The notes under the pieces are model-generated. The model had not been told where the DNA came from and did no database searches. It saw nothing but the letters and a program-made list of their open reading frames with translations. Below are positions 27,367-36,405 of a stretch of DNA of 64,000 nt, piece after piece; within the stretch, counting starts at the first letter, position 1; every line of letters starts with the position of its first letter. Source of the stretch: Mesorhizobium sp. (lineage in GTDB: Bacteria > Pseudomonadota > Alphaproteobacteria > Rhizobiales > Rhizobiaceae); contig NZ_JANJTZ010000039.1 of the NCBI RefSeq assembly GCF_024710845.1, positions 163,957 to 227,956 of the forward strand, in the 5' to 3' direction. The translations under genes were made by a program, and so were the position numbers.

Positions 27367-28158
27367 TCACGTGGACACTTCCAGCAGCGTCTTCGCCAGC
27401 AATTGCGGCTGGTCGACCATCAGATCGTGGCCGGCCTCGACCTCGACCATGCGGAACTGCCCGTCGGCCTTCACATTCTCCAGCGAAATCTGGAAGATCG
27501 GCGCAATCGTGCTTTGTGTGCAACGGACGTAGGTGCGGCGCGGGAGCGGGCCGGGCCCGTATTTGGCGGGTTGCGTGTGGGTGGCGATCGGATGCGGCTT
27601 GAGATGCCTGTCCACCCAAGCCGCATCGTCGCCCTTGAGGCCGAAGGCGGCGGCCGGCAGCGGCGGTATGTTCCACGACAGGTCGGCGGCCGCCTTGGCG
27701 TTGAAGTCGTTGGCGAAATCGGGACCGAGATGGCCGAGCAGCGTCTCGCCCTCCTTGGGAAAGAAGGAGTCGAGCAGGACCAGATGGGACACCGCGTCCG
27801 GCCGCCGGGTTGCCGCGAGTGACGCCGGGAAGCCGGCATAGCTGTGGCCCACCAGAACGACGTCGGTGAGTTCCTCACTGTCGATGTGGTTGACGATGTC
27901 CTCGACGTGCGTTTCGAGGTTGACCCGCCGGTCGATGAGATGCGCCCGCTCGCCGACGCCGGTCAAGGTCGGCGTGGACACCCGCGCTCCTGCCTGCTCC
28001 AGCAAGGGCCGAACTCGCGACCAGCACCATCCCCCGTGCCACGAGCCGTGCACCAGCACGAAGTTAGGTGCCTTCGTTGTCGCCGCCGCGGTTGACAATC
28101 CCTGGGCCGCCACAAGCGGAATAGTTGCGCCTGCCATAATGAATCCTCGCCTGTTCAT
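27367..28158 (-). CDS. Exported alpha/beta hydrolase (esterase)
   Basis: The 263-residue hydrolase starts at 28158 after GAGGAG with a possible Tat leader (NRRGFIMAGATIPLVAA). The fold is clear: oxyanion-region VLVHGSWHGGWCW, nucleophile elbow VGHSYAG, and catalytic His in VEAGHDLMVDQP. It resembles plant-type methyl-ester/hydroxynitrile-lyase-like esterases common in bacteria. As last gene of the minus-strand operon headed by a TRAP transporter, it probably hydrolyses an ester of the imported substrate in the periplasm. Confidence 0.85.
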   Translation of the reverse strand: MNRRGFIMAGATIPLVAAQGLSTAAATTKAPNFVLVHGSWHGGWCWSRVRPLLEQAGARVSTPTLTGVGERAHLIDRRVNLETHVEDIVNHIDSEELTDVVLVGHSYAGFPASLAATRRPDAVSHLVLLDSFFPKEGETLLGHLGPDFANDFNAKAAADLSWNIPPLPAAAFGLKGDDAAWVDRHLKPHPIATHTQPAKYGPGPLPRRTYVRCTQSTIAPIFQISLENVKADGQFRMVEVEAGHDLMVDQPQLLAKTLLEVST

Positions 28159-28227
28159 CGACTTGTTCTCCTCTCCGTTGACGTTTCGCAATACCCGACG
28201 GCCGCCGCCTCGGCGCGTGCCGCCCGA

Positions 28228-29571
28228 TCACCAACTGGCCCGCCGGACGACGCTGGATTCGATCTGCGCCCGGATCGGGCGCTGGACGTGCCTCTCCACG
28301 CTCGGCTTCGTCGAGCCGCCGTTTGGTTCGCCCCAGGTTACGACGACCTCGCCGCCCGAATTGGCCACTGCCTGGTCGATAACAGCCAGCGAGATCCAGG
28401 CCCGCGCCGGCGCCGAATAGACTGGGAGCAAGGAAAATCCGACGCGACTTCCATTCCTTGTGACTTCGTCCATGAGGAAGTTCGCGTAATTCGCGACCGG
28501 CATCTCCATGTATTTGTTCCGCTCTTTCTCGCCGTACATGCTGGCATGGACTGCGAGAACGTCGTCGGAGTTCCAGACGAGGCGGACCTTCTTCCTTTGC
28601 GGCGAGCCTGCTGCCTTCTCAAGCGCGGCCCTGCCGCAGAACTCATGGTCATACTTGGTCATGAAGCCGTAGCCGATCTCGGACGGACGGACGTAGAGCT
28701 CTTCGAGGTCGTCTATGGGGAAGCTGCCGCCGAGTGCCGCGCGCCCCTCGAACGTGTCGGCGGGAAGCCATTCGCGAAAGGCGCGGGTTGCCTCGCCGGT
28801 GTAGATCGCAGGCAGCGCTGTCCCTACCCACCCGGACTCGGTCGCGGTCACGCGAAACACTTTCGCGCCGATCTGACGCAGTCCATGCTTGCGTCCGGCA
28901 GCAAGGATCGCGTCCTTCACGTCGGGGCCTAGCGCAGACGGTCCCCAGAACTCGAATCCCGGCGCGCCCGACATCCGATGATTGAGCGCGGTAACCTCGT
29001 GCCCGGCAACGCTGAACCGGCCCATCTTGAAGAAGCCGATATCGGGAAGCGGCCCGCCGTTCACCTCCTCGAGGATCTGCGGTGCGGTTGTCCCTTGGAC
29101 CTGATAGCGAAACAGCCTCCGGTCGGCCAGTTTCGGCGATGGCACGCTGAAATGCGTGATCGTGGCGTTGTAGCGCCCGCGTTCCAGTTGAAAGCGGATC
29201 CAGTGAAGGGTGGCCGACTTGCCGACGAGGCAGATCCTGTCGGGCTCCTCGCACGTCAGGATCGCGTCGCCGATGTAGTAGCCGTCGCTGTTGCAGACCA
29301 CATACTGCTTCGCCTGCATCGGCCCGAACGAGGCAAAGCCGTTGATGCCGAAGTCCGACAGAAGTCGGACGGCGTCGGGCCCCTCCAGCACGAGTTCGAA
29401 CATGTGGAACGACATGTCCTGGAAGGCCGCCGCCGTGTGCCATGCATCCTGCTCGTCCCGCCAGTTGCTGAACTCCGACGGCAACGGGAAGGTCACTGTC
29501 TGGTCCTGGCTGCCGTAGAGCATGGCGGCAGCGGAGCCTGCTTCGGCGATCCGAGTTTCGAGTGTCTGCAC
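28228..29571 (-). CDS. Tetrahydrofolate-dependent O-demethylase, LigM/DesA-like (copy 1)
   Basis: This 447-residue GcvT-fold protein starts at GTG 29571, six bases after a GGGAGAAG site. It carries segments of the LigM/DesA aryl O-demethylase family: PSEFSNWRDEQDAWH, ESGWVGTALPAIYTGEATRA, GGSFPIDDLEELYV, YGFMTKYDHEFCGRAAL, QRKKVRLVWNSDDVLA and WGEPNGGSTKPSVERH. These enzymes move a methyl group from a methoxy substrate to THF in the cytoplasm. Methoxylated aromatics are substrates of characterised members; this one lies far from any ring-cleavage gene here, so its substrate is open. It follows an NmrA gene, as does copy 2. Confidence 0.82.
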   Translation of the reverse strand: MQTLETRIAEAGSAAAMLYGSQDQTVTFPLPSEFSNWRDEQDAWHTAAAFQDMSFHMFELVLEGPDAVRLLSDFGINGFASFGPMQAKQYVVCNSDGYYIGDAILTCEEPDRICLVGKSATLHWIRFQLERGRYNATITHFSVPSPKLADRRLFRYQVQGTTAPQILEEVNGGPLPDIGFFKMGRFSVAGHEVTALNHRMSGAPGFEFWGPSALGPDVKDAILAAGRKHGLRQIGAKVFRVTATESGWVGTALPAIYTGEATRAFREWLPADTFEGRAALGGSFPIDDLEELYVRPSEIGYGFMTKYDHEFCGRAALEKAAGSPQRKKVRLVWNSDDVLAVHASMYGEKERNKYMEMPVANYANFLMDEVTRNGSRVGFSLLPVYSAPARAWISLAVIDQAVANSGGEVVVTWGEPNGGSTKPSVERHVQRPIRAQIESSVVRRASW

Positions 29572-29638
29572 CGCAATCTTCTCCCTATACAATTCCGTTG
29601 ATCGATCCGGTCGCAAAGCGCCCGTCCGGGACCACGTG

Positions 29639-30535
29639 TCAGGCGCGCAAAAGCAACCGTGCCGCTTCGGCGAACGAAGTTGGCGGCCGGCCCAGCAGCA
29701 TTTCCAGCGTGAGACCGTTGCCGGGCAGGCCGAACCGGTCATAGTAGCTGAGCATGGCCCGGTACTCGCCCTGCTGGGGCCCGGACCAGCCGCGTTTGGC
29801 GGCGCGGGCCGCGACCTGCTTCTCCATGTCGGCCATCTCGATGCCGATCGACTGCGCGAGCACAGCCCCGAGTTGGGCCGCCATCTCCCGGATGGACAGC
29901 CGCTCGCTGCCAGCGACCTCAAAAGTGCCGTAGGCCGTCGCCGGATCGCGGAGGACGCGCGCAATGGCGCCGACAAGATCGGAAGGTGCGATCACATTGA
30001 AGGGCCGGTCCGGATTGAACGGCGGCCGCAGCGCCGTCCGGTCTTCCGACAAGAACGACAGAACCGTCTGCACGTACATAGCCGGCTGCAGGATCGTCCA
30101 GGCGAGTTCGCTTTCGCGGATCGACAGCTCGACCCGCGACTTGCGTTCGTGATGCGGCATCCCCGGCGTGGGCGAGTGCAGTACCGAATGGTAGACCACG
30201 CGCGCGACGCCGGCCCGCGCCATCGCCGCCATGACGTTTTGGGCGAAGCGCTCCTCGCCGGGATTGAACGAGGGCGGGATCAAATAGACCGACGCACACC
30301 CCCGGATGGCCGCCGCAAGGCCATCGACGTCGTCGAGATCCGCCACCGCCACGTCCGTGCCCCTGGGCAGCTTGCCGGCATAGTCCGTCCGCCGTACGAC
30401 CGCCCGCGGCGCGATCCCGTGTTCATTCAACGCCGCGACCAGGAACTGCCCGGTCAGGCCGCCAGCGCCGAGAATCGCGACCTTGCCGTTCGATGCATCC
30501 ATGTTCTCATCCATCTGAAAGTCCCGTTCGCTCAC
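29639..30535 (-). CDS. NmrA-type NAD(P)-binding protein (copy 1, paired with LigM-like 1)
   Basis: The 298-residue protein has the dinucleotide motif VAILGAGGLTGQFLV after a short N-terminal extension. A GTG start at 30535 overlaps the FAH stop (GTGA); an ATG seven codons later is an alternative. The blocks RVVYHSVLHSPTPGMPHH and LAWTILQPAMYVQTVLSFL are shared closely with the NmrA protein at 49303-50193. Such proteins reduce or epimerise small substrates or sense NADP(H). The fixed order NmrA then LigM-like, seen twice, suggests the two proteins act on the same compound. Confidence 0.82.
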   Translation of the reverse strand: MSERDFQMDENMDASNGKVAILGAGGLTGQFLVAALNEHGIAPRAVVRRTDYAGKLPRGTDVAVADLDDVDGLAAAIRGCASVYLIPPSFNPGEERFAQNVMAAMARAGVARVVYHSVLHSPTPGMPHHERKSRVELSIRESELAWTILQPAMYVQTVLSFLSEDRTALRPPFNPDRPFNVIAPSDLVGAIARVLRDPATAYGTFEVAGSERLSIREMAAQLGAVLAQSIGIEMADMEKQVAARAAKRGWSGPQQGEYRAMLSYYDRFGLPGNGLTLEMLLGRPPTSFAEAARLLLRA

Positions 30536-31527
30536 AGGCGGATTGCACGATTGCGAAGCATGCCGATCTTCTCGACTGTCATCTCGATCAGATCGCCGTG
30601 CTCAAGGTATATGTCGTGCTCCACACCCGATCCGTCGCCCACGGTACCCGACGCAATGAACTCGCCGGTGTGCAGAGTCTCGTGGTCGCTCATCCGTTCG
30701 ATCATCGCTTCGAAGGAGTGGTACATGTCTCGCGAGTTCCCCGAGCCGCGAAGCTCGCCGTTTACGTAGACCTCCATCCTCAACGCGTAGGGGTCAGGGA
30801 TTTCGTCCGCGGTCACCAGGCAAGGACCCATGACATTGCCCGTGTCGAAGTCCTTGCTTTTGGCGGGACCCATGCCGCAGGGGACTTCGATCGACTGGAT
30901 GTCGCGCGCCGACATGTCGTTGAAGATGGTGTAGCCGTAGATGTAGTCCCGCGCCTTATCGGCCCTCACGGACTTCGCCGGCCCCTTCAGGAAGACGCCG
31001 AACTCCAGTTCGTAATCCATCTCCTTTGAGTACGACGGCATGATGAGGTCGGTGCCGGTGCCGACCACGGAGAAGCGGTTGGCCTTGTAGTAGAGTGGCA
31101 AGTCGTACCAGGCCTTCGGGATCTCGAAGCGTCCCGACGCGCGCAGCTCCGCTTCGGCGGCCACCGGATCCTCGGCCTTTGCGACGAGCGCGCGCAGCCT
31201 GCCTTCGCGGGCCTGGCGGAAGTGCTTTTCGAAGCTCAGGCAGTCGCGGATGCTGCGGGGCACCGGCACCGGCGCCATCAGTTCGACCGTGCCCGTGTCC
31301 ACGAGTGGACCGAGTTTGCCGCGGACGGTGCGTTCAATAAGCGCGCGCGCCGCGTCCAGGGCCGCATCGCCGCCGTCCATGAACGCCAGCATGTCCCTGA
31401 ACCACTCGGAAGGTGCGGCTCCGGTGAGTCCATGGGCCTCGGCGAAGGCGACGATGGATCGATCGCCATTGCACAGCGCGCCGATGGTGGGCGCACCACC
31501 GTTACGCCGAAAGGTTACGAGTCTCAC
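30532..31527 (-). CDS. Fumarylacetoacetate hydrolase (FAH) family protein
   Basis: The gene encodes 331 residues from GTG 31527, which overlaps the cyclase stop by four bases. The FAH fold spans about 100-325, with acidic metal ligands in MDYELEFGVFLKGP and the segments YTIFNDMSARDIQ, KDFDTGNVMGPCLVTADEI and SGTVGDGSGVEHDIYLEHGD. The family hydrolyses C-C bonds of diketo acids or hydrates and decarboxylates ring-fission products. In this operon it probably cleaves a keto-acid intermediate. The substrate cannot be set from the sequence. Confidence 0.85.
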   Translation of the reverse strand: MRLVTFRRNGGAPTIGALCNGDRSIVAFAEAHGLTGAAPSEWFRDMLAFMDGGDAALDAARALIERTVRGKLGPLVDTGTVELMAPVPVPRSIRDCLSFEKHFRQAREGRLRALVAKAEDPVAAEAELRASGRFEIPKAWYDLPLYYKANRFSVVGTGTDLIMPSYSKEMDYELEFGVFLKGPAKSVRADKARDYIYGYTIFNDMSARDIQSIEVPCGMGPAKSKDFDTGNVMGPCLVTADEIPDPYALRMEVYVNGELRGSGNSRDMYHSFEAMIERMSDHETLHTGEFIASGTVGDGSGVEHDIYLEHGDLIEMTVEKIGMLRNRAIRL

Positions 31528-32321
31528 GCGTTGTTCTCCTCGACGAAGGCGACAGGGCGCACCCAGGCTGCCGATGCGCCGCGAATCTTGATTGGAAAGC
31601 AGGCGACCATGAACCCGCGCGAGGGGAGCTGGTCGAGATTGATGAGCTTCTCCATCTGGAAGTAGCCGATTTCGATCCCGGCCTTGTGGCCCTCCCAGAT
31701 CACTGCCTTGTTGCCGGTTTTGCGGTAGTTGTCTGTCATGGAGGCGAAGGGCGCATCCCAGCCGAACCCGTCCGTGCCGACCACTCGCACCCCACGCTCC
31801 GTCAGGTAGAGCGTCGCCTCGCGGCCCATGCCGCAATGCGCGTTCTCGTAGTCCTCGGCCCCGTACCGTGCAGCGCCAGAGGTATGGACGAGAACGATAT
31901 CGAGCGGCTTCAGGTCATGGCCGATCGCTGCCAACTCGGATTCCACATCCGCGGCGGTCGCCACGTAGCCAGCGGGGAATCTGCTGAAGTCGAGCTTGAC
32001 GCCCGGTCGGTAGCACCAGTCCAGCGGGACCTCGTCGATGCCCGGCGACTTCCTGGGACCGTCGGCCAGTGCGTGGTCCGTTGTCGGATGGTAGTGCCAG
32101 GGCGAATCCATGTGTGTCCCGGTATGAGTGCCGAGATAGATTCGCTCGGTCGCCCACGATTGCCCTTCGGGAAGTAGCTCCTGGCCAATTCCCGGGAAGG
32201 CCGCCTCGAAAGCCCCGTTCTTGAACGGCGCCTCATGGTCGAAATAGTCGATCTTCGGGCGATGGCTCTCAGGAAAGATGGGGCTGCAGTCCAGCGCCAC
32301 AGCCAGGTCAACGAGTCTCAT
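31524..32321 (-). CDS. Cyclase-family metal-dependent hydrolase
   Basis: The 265-residue protein has the Zn/Mn-binding signature of the cyclase/kynurenine formamidase family (PF04199): GTHTGTHMDSPWHYHP. A later His-bearing segment (YENAHCGMGREA) and the DGFGWD stretch fit the family. These enzymes hydrolyse amides or lactones such as N-formylkynurenine or isatin. It lies between flavin reductase and FAH genes in a catabolic operon and may open a ring or lactone formed from the imported substrate. Confidence 0.85.
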   Translation of the reverse strand: MRLVDLAVALDCSPIFPESHRPKIDYFDHEAPFKNGAFEAAFPGIGQELLPEGQSWATERIYLGTHTGTHMDSPWHYHPTTDHALADGPRKSPGIDEVPLDWCYRPGVKLDFSRFPAGYVATAADVESELAAIGHDLKPLDIVLVHTSGAARYGAEDYENAHCGMGREATLYLTERGVRVVGTDGFGWDAPFASMTDNYRKTGNKAVIWEGHKAGIEIGYFQMEKLINLDQLPSRGFMVACFPIKIRGASAAWVRPVAFVEENNA

Positions 32322-32366
32322 GAAGTTCGTCCTGTTTGTCGGTTCTGTGCATCGTCGGTGCGTCTC

Positions 32367-32999
32367 TCAGGAGGTGGGCGACGAGACGATTCTTGCGGCG
32401 GGCATGGTCAGGATCTCGCCCAGCACCGCGTAGTTGGGTCCTCCGAGGCGCGCGATCGGATTGAGTTCCCGCGTGTCGACTTTGCCGTTCCGGAAGAGGT
32501 GATCGGCAACCTGGAACATCTGGACACGGCCGATCACGATGCGATCGCCTGCCTCGCCAAGCTCGATCGTCGAATGAAGCCTGCACTCGAGCGCGGCAGG
32601 AGCATCGGCGAGCCTGGGCGTCCTGATCATCGCGCTGTCGCATGTCGCCAGACCCAGCGCCTCCACCTCGCTCAGGTCCGCGGGATAGACCGCGGAACTG
32701 GCATGCAGGGCTTCCAGCAGCGTCTGGTTGGCGATGTTGACGACGAACTCCCGCTCGCGAAGGATGTTGACCACCGTGTCCTTGAGCTCGCCCCGACGAT
32801 CGTATTCGTGCAGTCCGACCGTGATCGTGATCATCGGAGGCTTGTGGCAGCAGAAAGTGAAAGCCGAGAAAGGGGCGAGGTTGACTTTCCCGTCTGGCGA
32901 CAAGGTCGTCACCCATGCGATCGGGCGCGGCACGACCAGGCCCGTCATCAGCTTGTAGTTCTCCTGGTGCGTCTGGGGATCGGGGTCGACCTGGATCAT
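32367..32999 (-). CDS. Flavin reductase-like FMN-binding protein
   Basis: The 210-residue protein is of the flavin reductase/DIM6-NTAB family (PF01613): TGLVVPRPIAWVTTLSPDG, NLAPFSAFTFCCHKPPMITI and DTVVNILREREFVVNIA. I chose ATG 32999, which matches the usual N-terminus (IQVDPDPQTHQENYKLMTG). A longer frame from 33089 overlaps the dctM-type stop by four bases, but its extra 30 codons are poor in GC3. It may supply reduced flavin to a monooxygenase not in this window, or act as a hydrolase, as some family members are suspected to. Confidence 0.8.
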   Translation of the reverse strand: MIQVDPDPQTHQENYKLMTGLVVPRPIAWVTTLSPDGKVNLAPFSAFTFCCHKPPMITITVGLHEYDRRGELKDTVVNILREREFVVNIANQTLLEALHASSAVYPADLSEVEALGLATCDSAMIRTPRLADAPAALECRLHSTIELGEAGDRIVIGRVQMFQVADHLFRNGKVDTRELNPIARLGGPNYAVLGEILTMPAARIVSSPTS

Positions 33000-33085
33000 T
33001 CCGTCGTTCCTATGTTCGCGGTGCCGCAGAGCGACACTTGCCTGGCTCATTCGTGGAGCCAGGGGTTGCTCGGGATGCGCGGGGC

Positions 33086-34378
33086 TCATCCCATCATCTC
33101 GGGGAGAAACGTGACCACCTCCGGCATGAAGATGATGATCCCGATCATAGCGATCAGGGCGGCGATGAAGGGAATGAGGCCGCGGCTGATCGTGGCGACG
33201 GAAATGTTCCCGGCTGTCGCCCTGAAGACGAATAGGTTCAACCCCACCGGAGGCGTGATCAGGCCGACCTCGCAGACGAGAACCACGAAGATGCCGAACC
33301 AGACCGGATCATATCCGATCGCCAGGACCATCGGCAGGAACAGAGGCACGGTGAGGAGCATCATCGAGAGGATCTCCAGAACCATCCCCATCACGATGTA
33401 GATCGCCGTGATCACGAGGATTAGAACGATTGGCGACAGGCTCGCTTCGGCGACCCATGCGTTCAGCTCGGCCGGGAGCCCCGTGACCTCGATAAAGTTG
33501 GCGAAGATAAGCGCGCCGAACAGGATGACGAAGATCATCGCCGTGGTTCGCGCGGCATCGGTCAACGCGTCGATGAGGACGGGCCAGTCCATTGCTCCGC
33601 GCAGGATGACGAGCAGGAACGACCCGGCCGCGCCGATTCCTGCCGCCTCGGTCACCGTGAACAAACCGAAGTAGATTCCGCCCATCATGCCGGCGAACAG
33701 CGCGATGACGGCGCCGGTTCTGCGCAGATAGTAGAGACGTACCTTCCAGCCGTGTCGCTCGCTGCGCGGCCCGTGTTCTGGATAGATCAGAACGGTGACG
33801 AGAACTGCCGACATCAGCAGAATCACGGCAAGCAGGCCTGGTATTACGGCTGCCATGAACAGCTTGCCGATGTTCGTTTCGGTGATGATGCCGTAGATGA
33901 CGAGGGTCGTACTAGGCGGGATCAGGATCCCCAGCGTCCCGCCGGAGACAATCGAAGCGGATGCGAGTGAATCCGAATAGCCGCGTTTCTGCATCGACGG
34001 CAGTGCGACCTTGGCCATGGTCGCCACAGTTGCCATGCTGGAGCCGCATACGCAGGAAAAACCACCGCACGCCACGACCGTTGACATCGCCAGGCCACCG
34101 CGGCGGTGACCAAGAAAGGCTTCCGCTGCACCAAACAGGTCTTCGGCCAGCCCCGATCGGGCGATGAAGCTGCCCATCAGGATGAACAACGGCAGGACCG
34201 ACAGGTCGAAGCTCATGACGTTGTCGAAGATGACTTGGCCCGCGGTGTAAACCGCTGCGTCAACGCTCACCAGTATCGCAAAGCCGACGAACCCCACCAG
34301 GGCCATCGCATAGCCCAACGGGACCCCGAGAGCGAAGACGATGAAGAGTGCAGCCAGACCGATCGCAGTCAGGATCAT
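33086..34378 (-). CDS. TRAP transporter large permease (DctM type), system 1
   Basis: This is a 430-residue membrane protein with about 12 helices of the DctM family: LFILMGSFIARSGLAEDLF, CGSSMATVATMAKVALPSM, SIVSGGTLGILIPPSTTLVI, GLITPPVGLNLFVFRATAG. It is the sodium- or proton-coupled translocation subunit for an organic acid. Its start overlaps the small-permease stop by four bases. With DctP and DctQ upstream it makes a complete transporter feeding the operon. Confidence 0.93.
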   Translation of the reverse strand: MILTAIGLAALFIVFALGVPLGYAMALVGFVGFAILVSVDAAVYTAGQVIFDNVMSFDLSVLPLFILMGSFIARSGLAEDLFGAAEAFLGHRRGGLAMSTVVACGGFSCVCGSSMATVATMAKVALPSMQKRGYSDSLASASIVSGGTLGILIPPSTTLVIYGIITETNIGKLFMAAVIPGLLAVILLMSAVLVTVLIYPEHGPRSERHGWKVRLYYLRRTGAVIALFAGMMGGIYFGLFTVTEAAGIGAAGSFLLVILRGAMDWPVLIDALTDAARTTAMIFVILFGALIFANFIEVTGLPAELNAWVAEASLSPIVLILVITAIYIVMGMVLEILSMMLLTVPLFLPMVLAIGYDPVWFGIFVVLVCEVGLITPPVGLNLFVFRATAGNISVATISRGLIPFIAALIAMIGIIIFMPEVVTFLPEMMG

Positions 34379-34902
34379 TTGTGGTCCTCCGAACCGCGGA
34401 TGCGTATTGCGAACTGGGCGATCATGATCGCCAGGCAGACAACCCACATCGCGAAGATGAAGTAGGCGACCGGGTAGAGTGGAGCGGGTAGCAGAACAAA
34501 CCGCTCGCCAGAACCGTAGAAGCTGCTTGCCCTCTTGAACGTTATCCAGACCAGTCCGGTCACGATCGCGATAGACAGCGCAAAGCCCAGCAGGCGGGCG
34601 AATGGGCGAAGCGGTTTCGGAATGAAGAATTCGAAGACTTCGACCTGGACGTTCTCTTCGCGGGCGACGATGACCGGCAAGGCTACGAACACGATTAAAG
34701 CCATGCAGATCTGTATGTATTCGAAGCTGCCGCGCAGCGGAGCCGTGAAGACGTACCGGCCGATCACATCCACCGTCACCACGAGCATAAGCAGGAAGAG
34801 GATGACACCGGCGGCGACGCCGAATGTCTTGTCCAATCGAGCCAGTACGCCGCGGCCCAGAATCGTCTTCTTATCGCCATCCAGGCTTGGTTCTTCGCTC
34901 AC
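34375..34902 (-). CDS. TRAP transporter small permease (DctQ type), system 1
   Basis: The 175-residue protein has four membrane helices, typical of DctQ, with GVILFLLMLVVTVDVIGRYVF as the first and ALIVFVALPVIVAREENVQVEVF following. It assembles with the large permease. The gap of 158 bases to the upstream solute-receptor gene shows no coding sequence and no clear terminator. Confidence 0.9.
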   Translation of the reverse strand: MSEEPSLDGDKKTILGRGVLARLDKTFGVAAGVILFLLMLVVTVDVIGRYVFTAPLRGSFEYIQICMALIVFVALPVIVAREENVQVEVFEFFIPKPLRPFARLLGFALSIAIVTGLVWITFKRASSFYGSGERFVLLPAPLYPVAYFIFAMWVVCLAIMIAQFAIRIRGSEDHK

Positions 34903-35060
34903 GGCAAGATCCCTTCGAACTGACGGAAGCCGATCATCCGGCCACTCGTTGCTGATCGGCTCTATCGCTTGAGCCTCTTGAGTCAGCGTTCGGAATAGCC
35001 GGAGGTCACAGAAATCCGGCCGGCGATCGACGGCGCCAGCCGGGTGCTACAACGCCAGGT

Positions 35061-36149
35061 CTATTCGACCTTCAGCGGCTCCTTCTTCGCTTCGACTTCG
35101 GAAGCGACGGTCCGCATCATGTCGAGCGCGGCAGCTGCATCAATGCCAAGCCCCTTGGCCTTGACCGCCCATTCGTCCTCGAGCGGCTTCAGGCGCGTCT
35201 TCAGCTCGCCTAGGAGCTTGTCATCGGCAACGGACAGATCTGCGCCGGCGGCTTCCATCTGCTTGAGACCCTTCGCGGCGCTGATATCAGCGAGGCGTCC
35301 GATCTTCGCTGCCAGATGCTCGCCGGCGATGCCCATGATCGCCTCTTGGTCCTTCGCCGAGATCTGGTTCCATTTGCCTTCGTTGATGATCACGTAGAGC
35401 GGCGCTCCAAGGATACCCCCGGGCACGCCAAGGCGATGCTTGACGAATTCGACCACGCCGAATGCACGCATCTGGTCGTCGTTGTTCAGGGCGCCGTCGA
35501 GGATCTTCTTCGACAATCCGTCATACATGCCCGTAATGTCGATTGGCACCGGTACCGCGCCGATCGCCTCTGCGACCTTGGGGGCAATAGCGCCAGTCGC
35601 GCGAAGCTTCATGCCGGCAAGGTCCTCGATGCTGCCGATCTTCTTGTCGATCGAATAGATCTGGTACGGCGCGACAGCCAGGAGCGACAGGACATGGACA
35701 CCCTTGTACGGCTCCGCATTGGCGAAATACTTGTTGTGTGTGCGCCAGAACGCCACCGAGATCGCCTCGGCCGAGTCGCCGATGAAGGGCAGAGCCACGA
35801 TATCGGCCAGCGGGAACAGACCCGGCGTCAGCGACTGGCCGCCATAAGCGATGTCGACGACGCCGTTCTGCACCGCCTCCATCTGGCGCGGCGGCGGTGC
35901 AAGTGACGCCGTCGTCGGCTCGACGCGGACTCGTCCTCCAGTGACCCGTTCGATCTCCTTGAAGAACGGCAGCATGCCTTCGACGTCCTGAGGATGCGTC
36001 TGCGGCAGCCATTTGTTGTATCTCAGGACCAACTCCTGCGCGCTGGCTACGCCGATGTGCATTCCCAGGCTCATGGCCAGGGCAAGCGCGCCCACGCCAG
36101 CGCCGAGAAAGGACCGTCGGCGGACGGTATTGGTGACATGCTCGAACAT
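35061..36149 (-). CDS. TRAP transporter solute-binding protein (DctP type), system 1
   Basis: The 362-residue receptor starts at 36149 after GGAGGAG, with a Tat-like leader VRRRSFLGAGVGALALAMS. DctP features include LRYNKWLPQTHPQDVEGML, GVVDIAYGGQSLTPGLFPL and a conserved Arg in MKLRATGAIAPKV, which in this family salt-bridges a carboxylate ligand. It is the first gene of a nine-gene minus-strand operon running to 27367. Residues binding the specific ligand cannot be read from sequence. Confidence 0.92.
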   Translation of the reverse strand: MFEHVTNTVRRRSFLGAGVGALALAMSLGMHIGVASAQELVLRYNKWLPQTHPQDVEGMLPFFKEIERVTGGRVRVEPTTASLAPPPRQMEAVQNGVVDIAYGGQSLTPGLFPLADIVALPFIGDSAEAISVAFWRTHNKYFANAEPYKGVHVLSLLAVAPYQIYSIDKKIGSIEDLAGMKLRATGAIAPKVAEAIGAVPVPIDITGMYDGLSKKILDGALNNDDQMRAFGVVEFVKHRLGVPGGILGAPLYVIINEGKWNQISAKDQEAIMGIAGEHLAAKIGRLADISAAKGLKQMEAAGADLSVADDKLLGELKTRLKPLEDEWAVKAKGLGIDAAAALDMMRTVASEVEAKKEPLKVE

Positions 36150-36220
36150 GATTGCTCCTCCCAGAGCCGCTGAGGATTGACGCCACCCAACCCCCGGCGT
36201 CGAAGCTCCCAGCTCCCGTT

Positions 36221-36245
36221 GCAATTTTTTGGGCATCTGACCTAT
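36221..36245. promoter_or_regulatory. Element A upstream of TRAP system 1
   Basis: A GCAATTTTTT run is followed by GGGCATCTGACCTAT. The same layout (GCAATTTTT, then GAGCAAGTGACCTAA) recurs at 50217-50240 before the second NmrA-LigM operon: 20 of 24 aligned positions match by my count. On the minus strand this is TAGGTCA followed by a TGC-CAAAAA block. It is a candidate operator or promoter shared by the two demethylase operons, possibly for the divergent TetR. Confidence 0.5.
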
Positions 36246-36405
36246 ATTTCATGGAACGATCCCTTTCAACAGGAATCTTGGACGAATGCCCTAAAACGTG
36301 TAATGCACACATCGGGGCCGCTCGTGAGGGCCGGCTGCGCTTGTCGGCGACCGCGGAAAGCGTGTTCTGCCGATCAAAGGTGCGTCGTGAAGGAGGTGAC
36401 AGGCG

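Noticed and set aside
36295..36312. CGTGTAATGCACAC as a fifth copy of the island dyad
   Set aside because: Only the GTG/CAC half-sites resemble the motif; the AAATAG and TC centre are absent.
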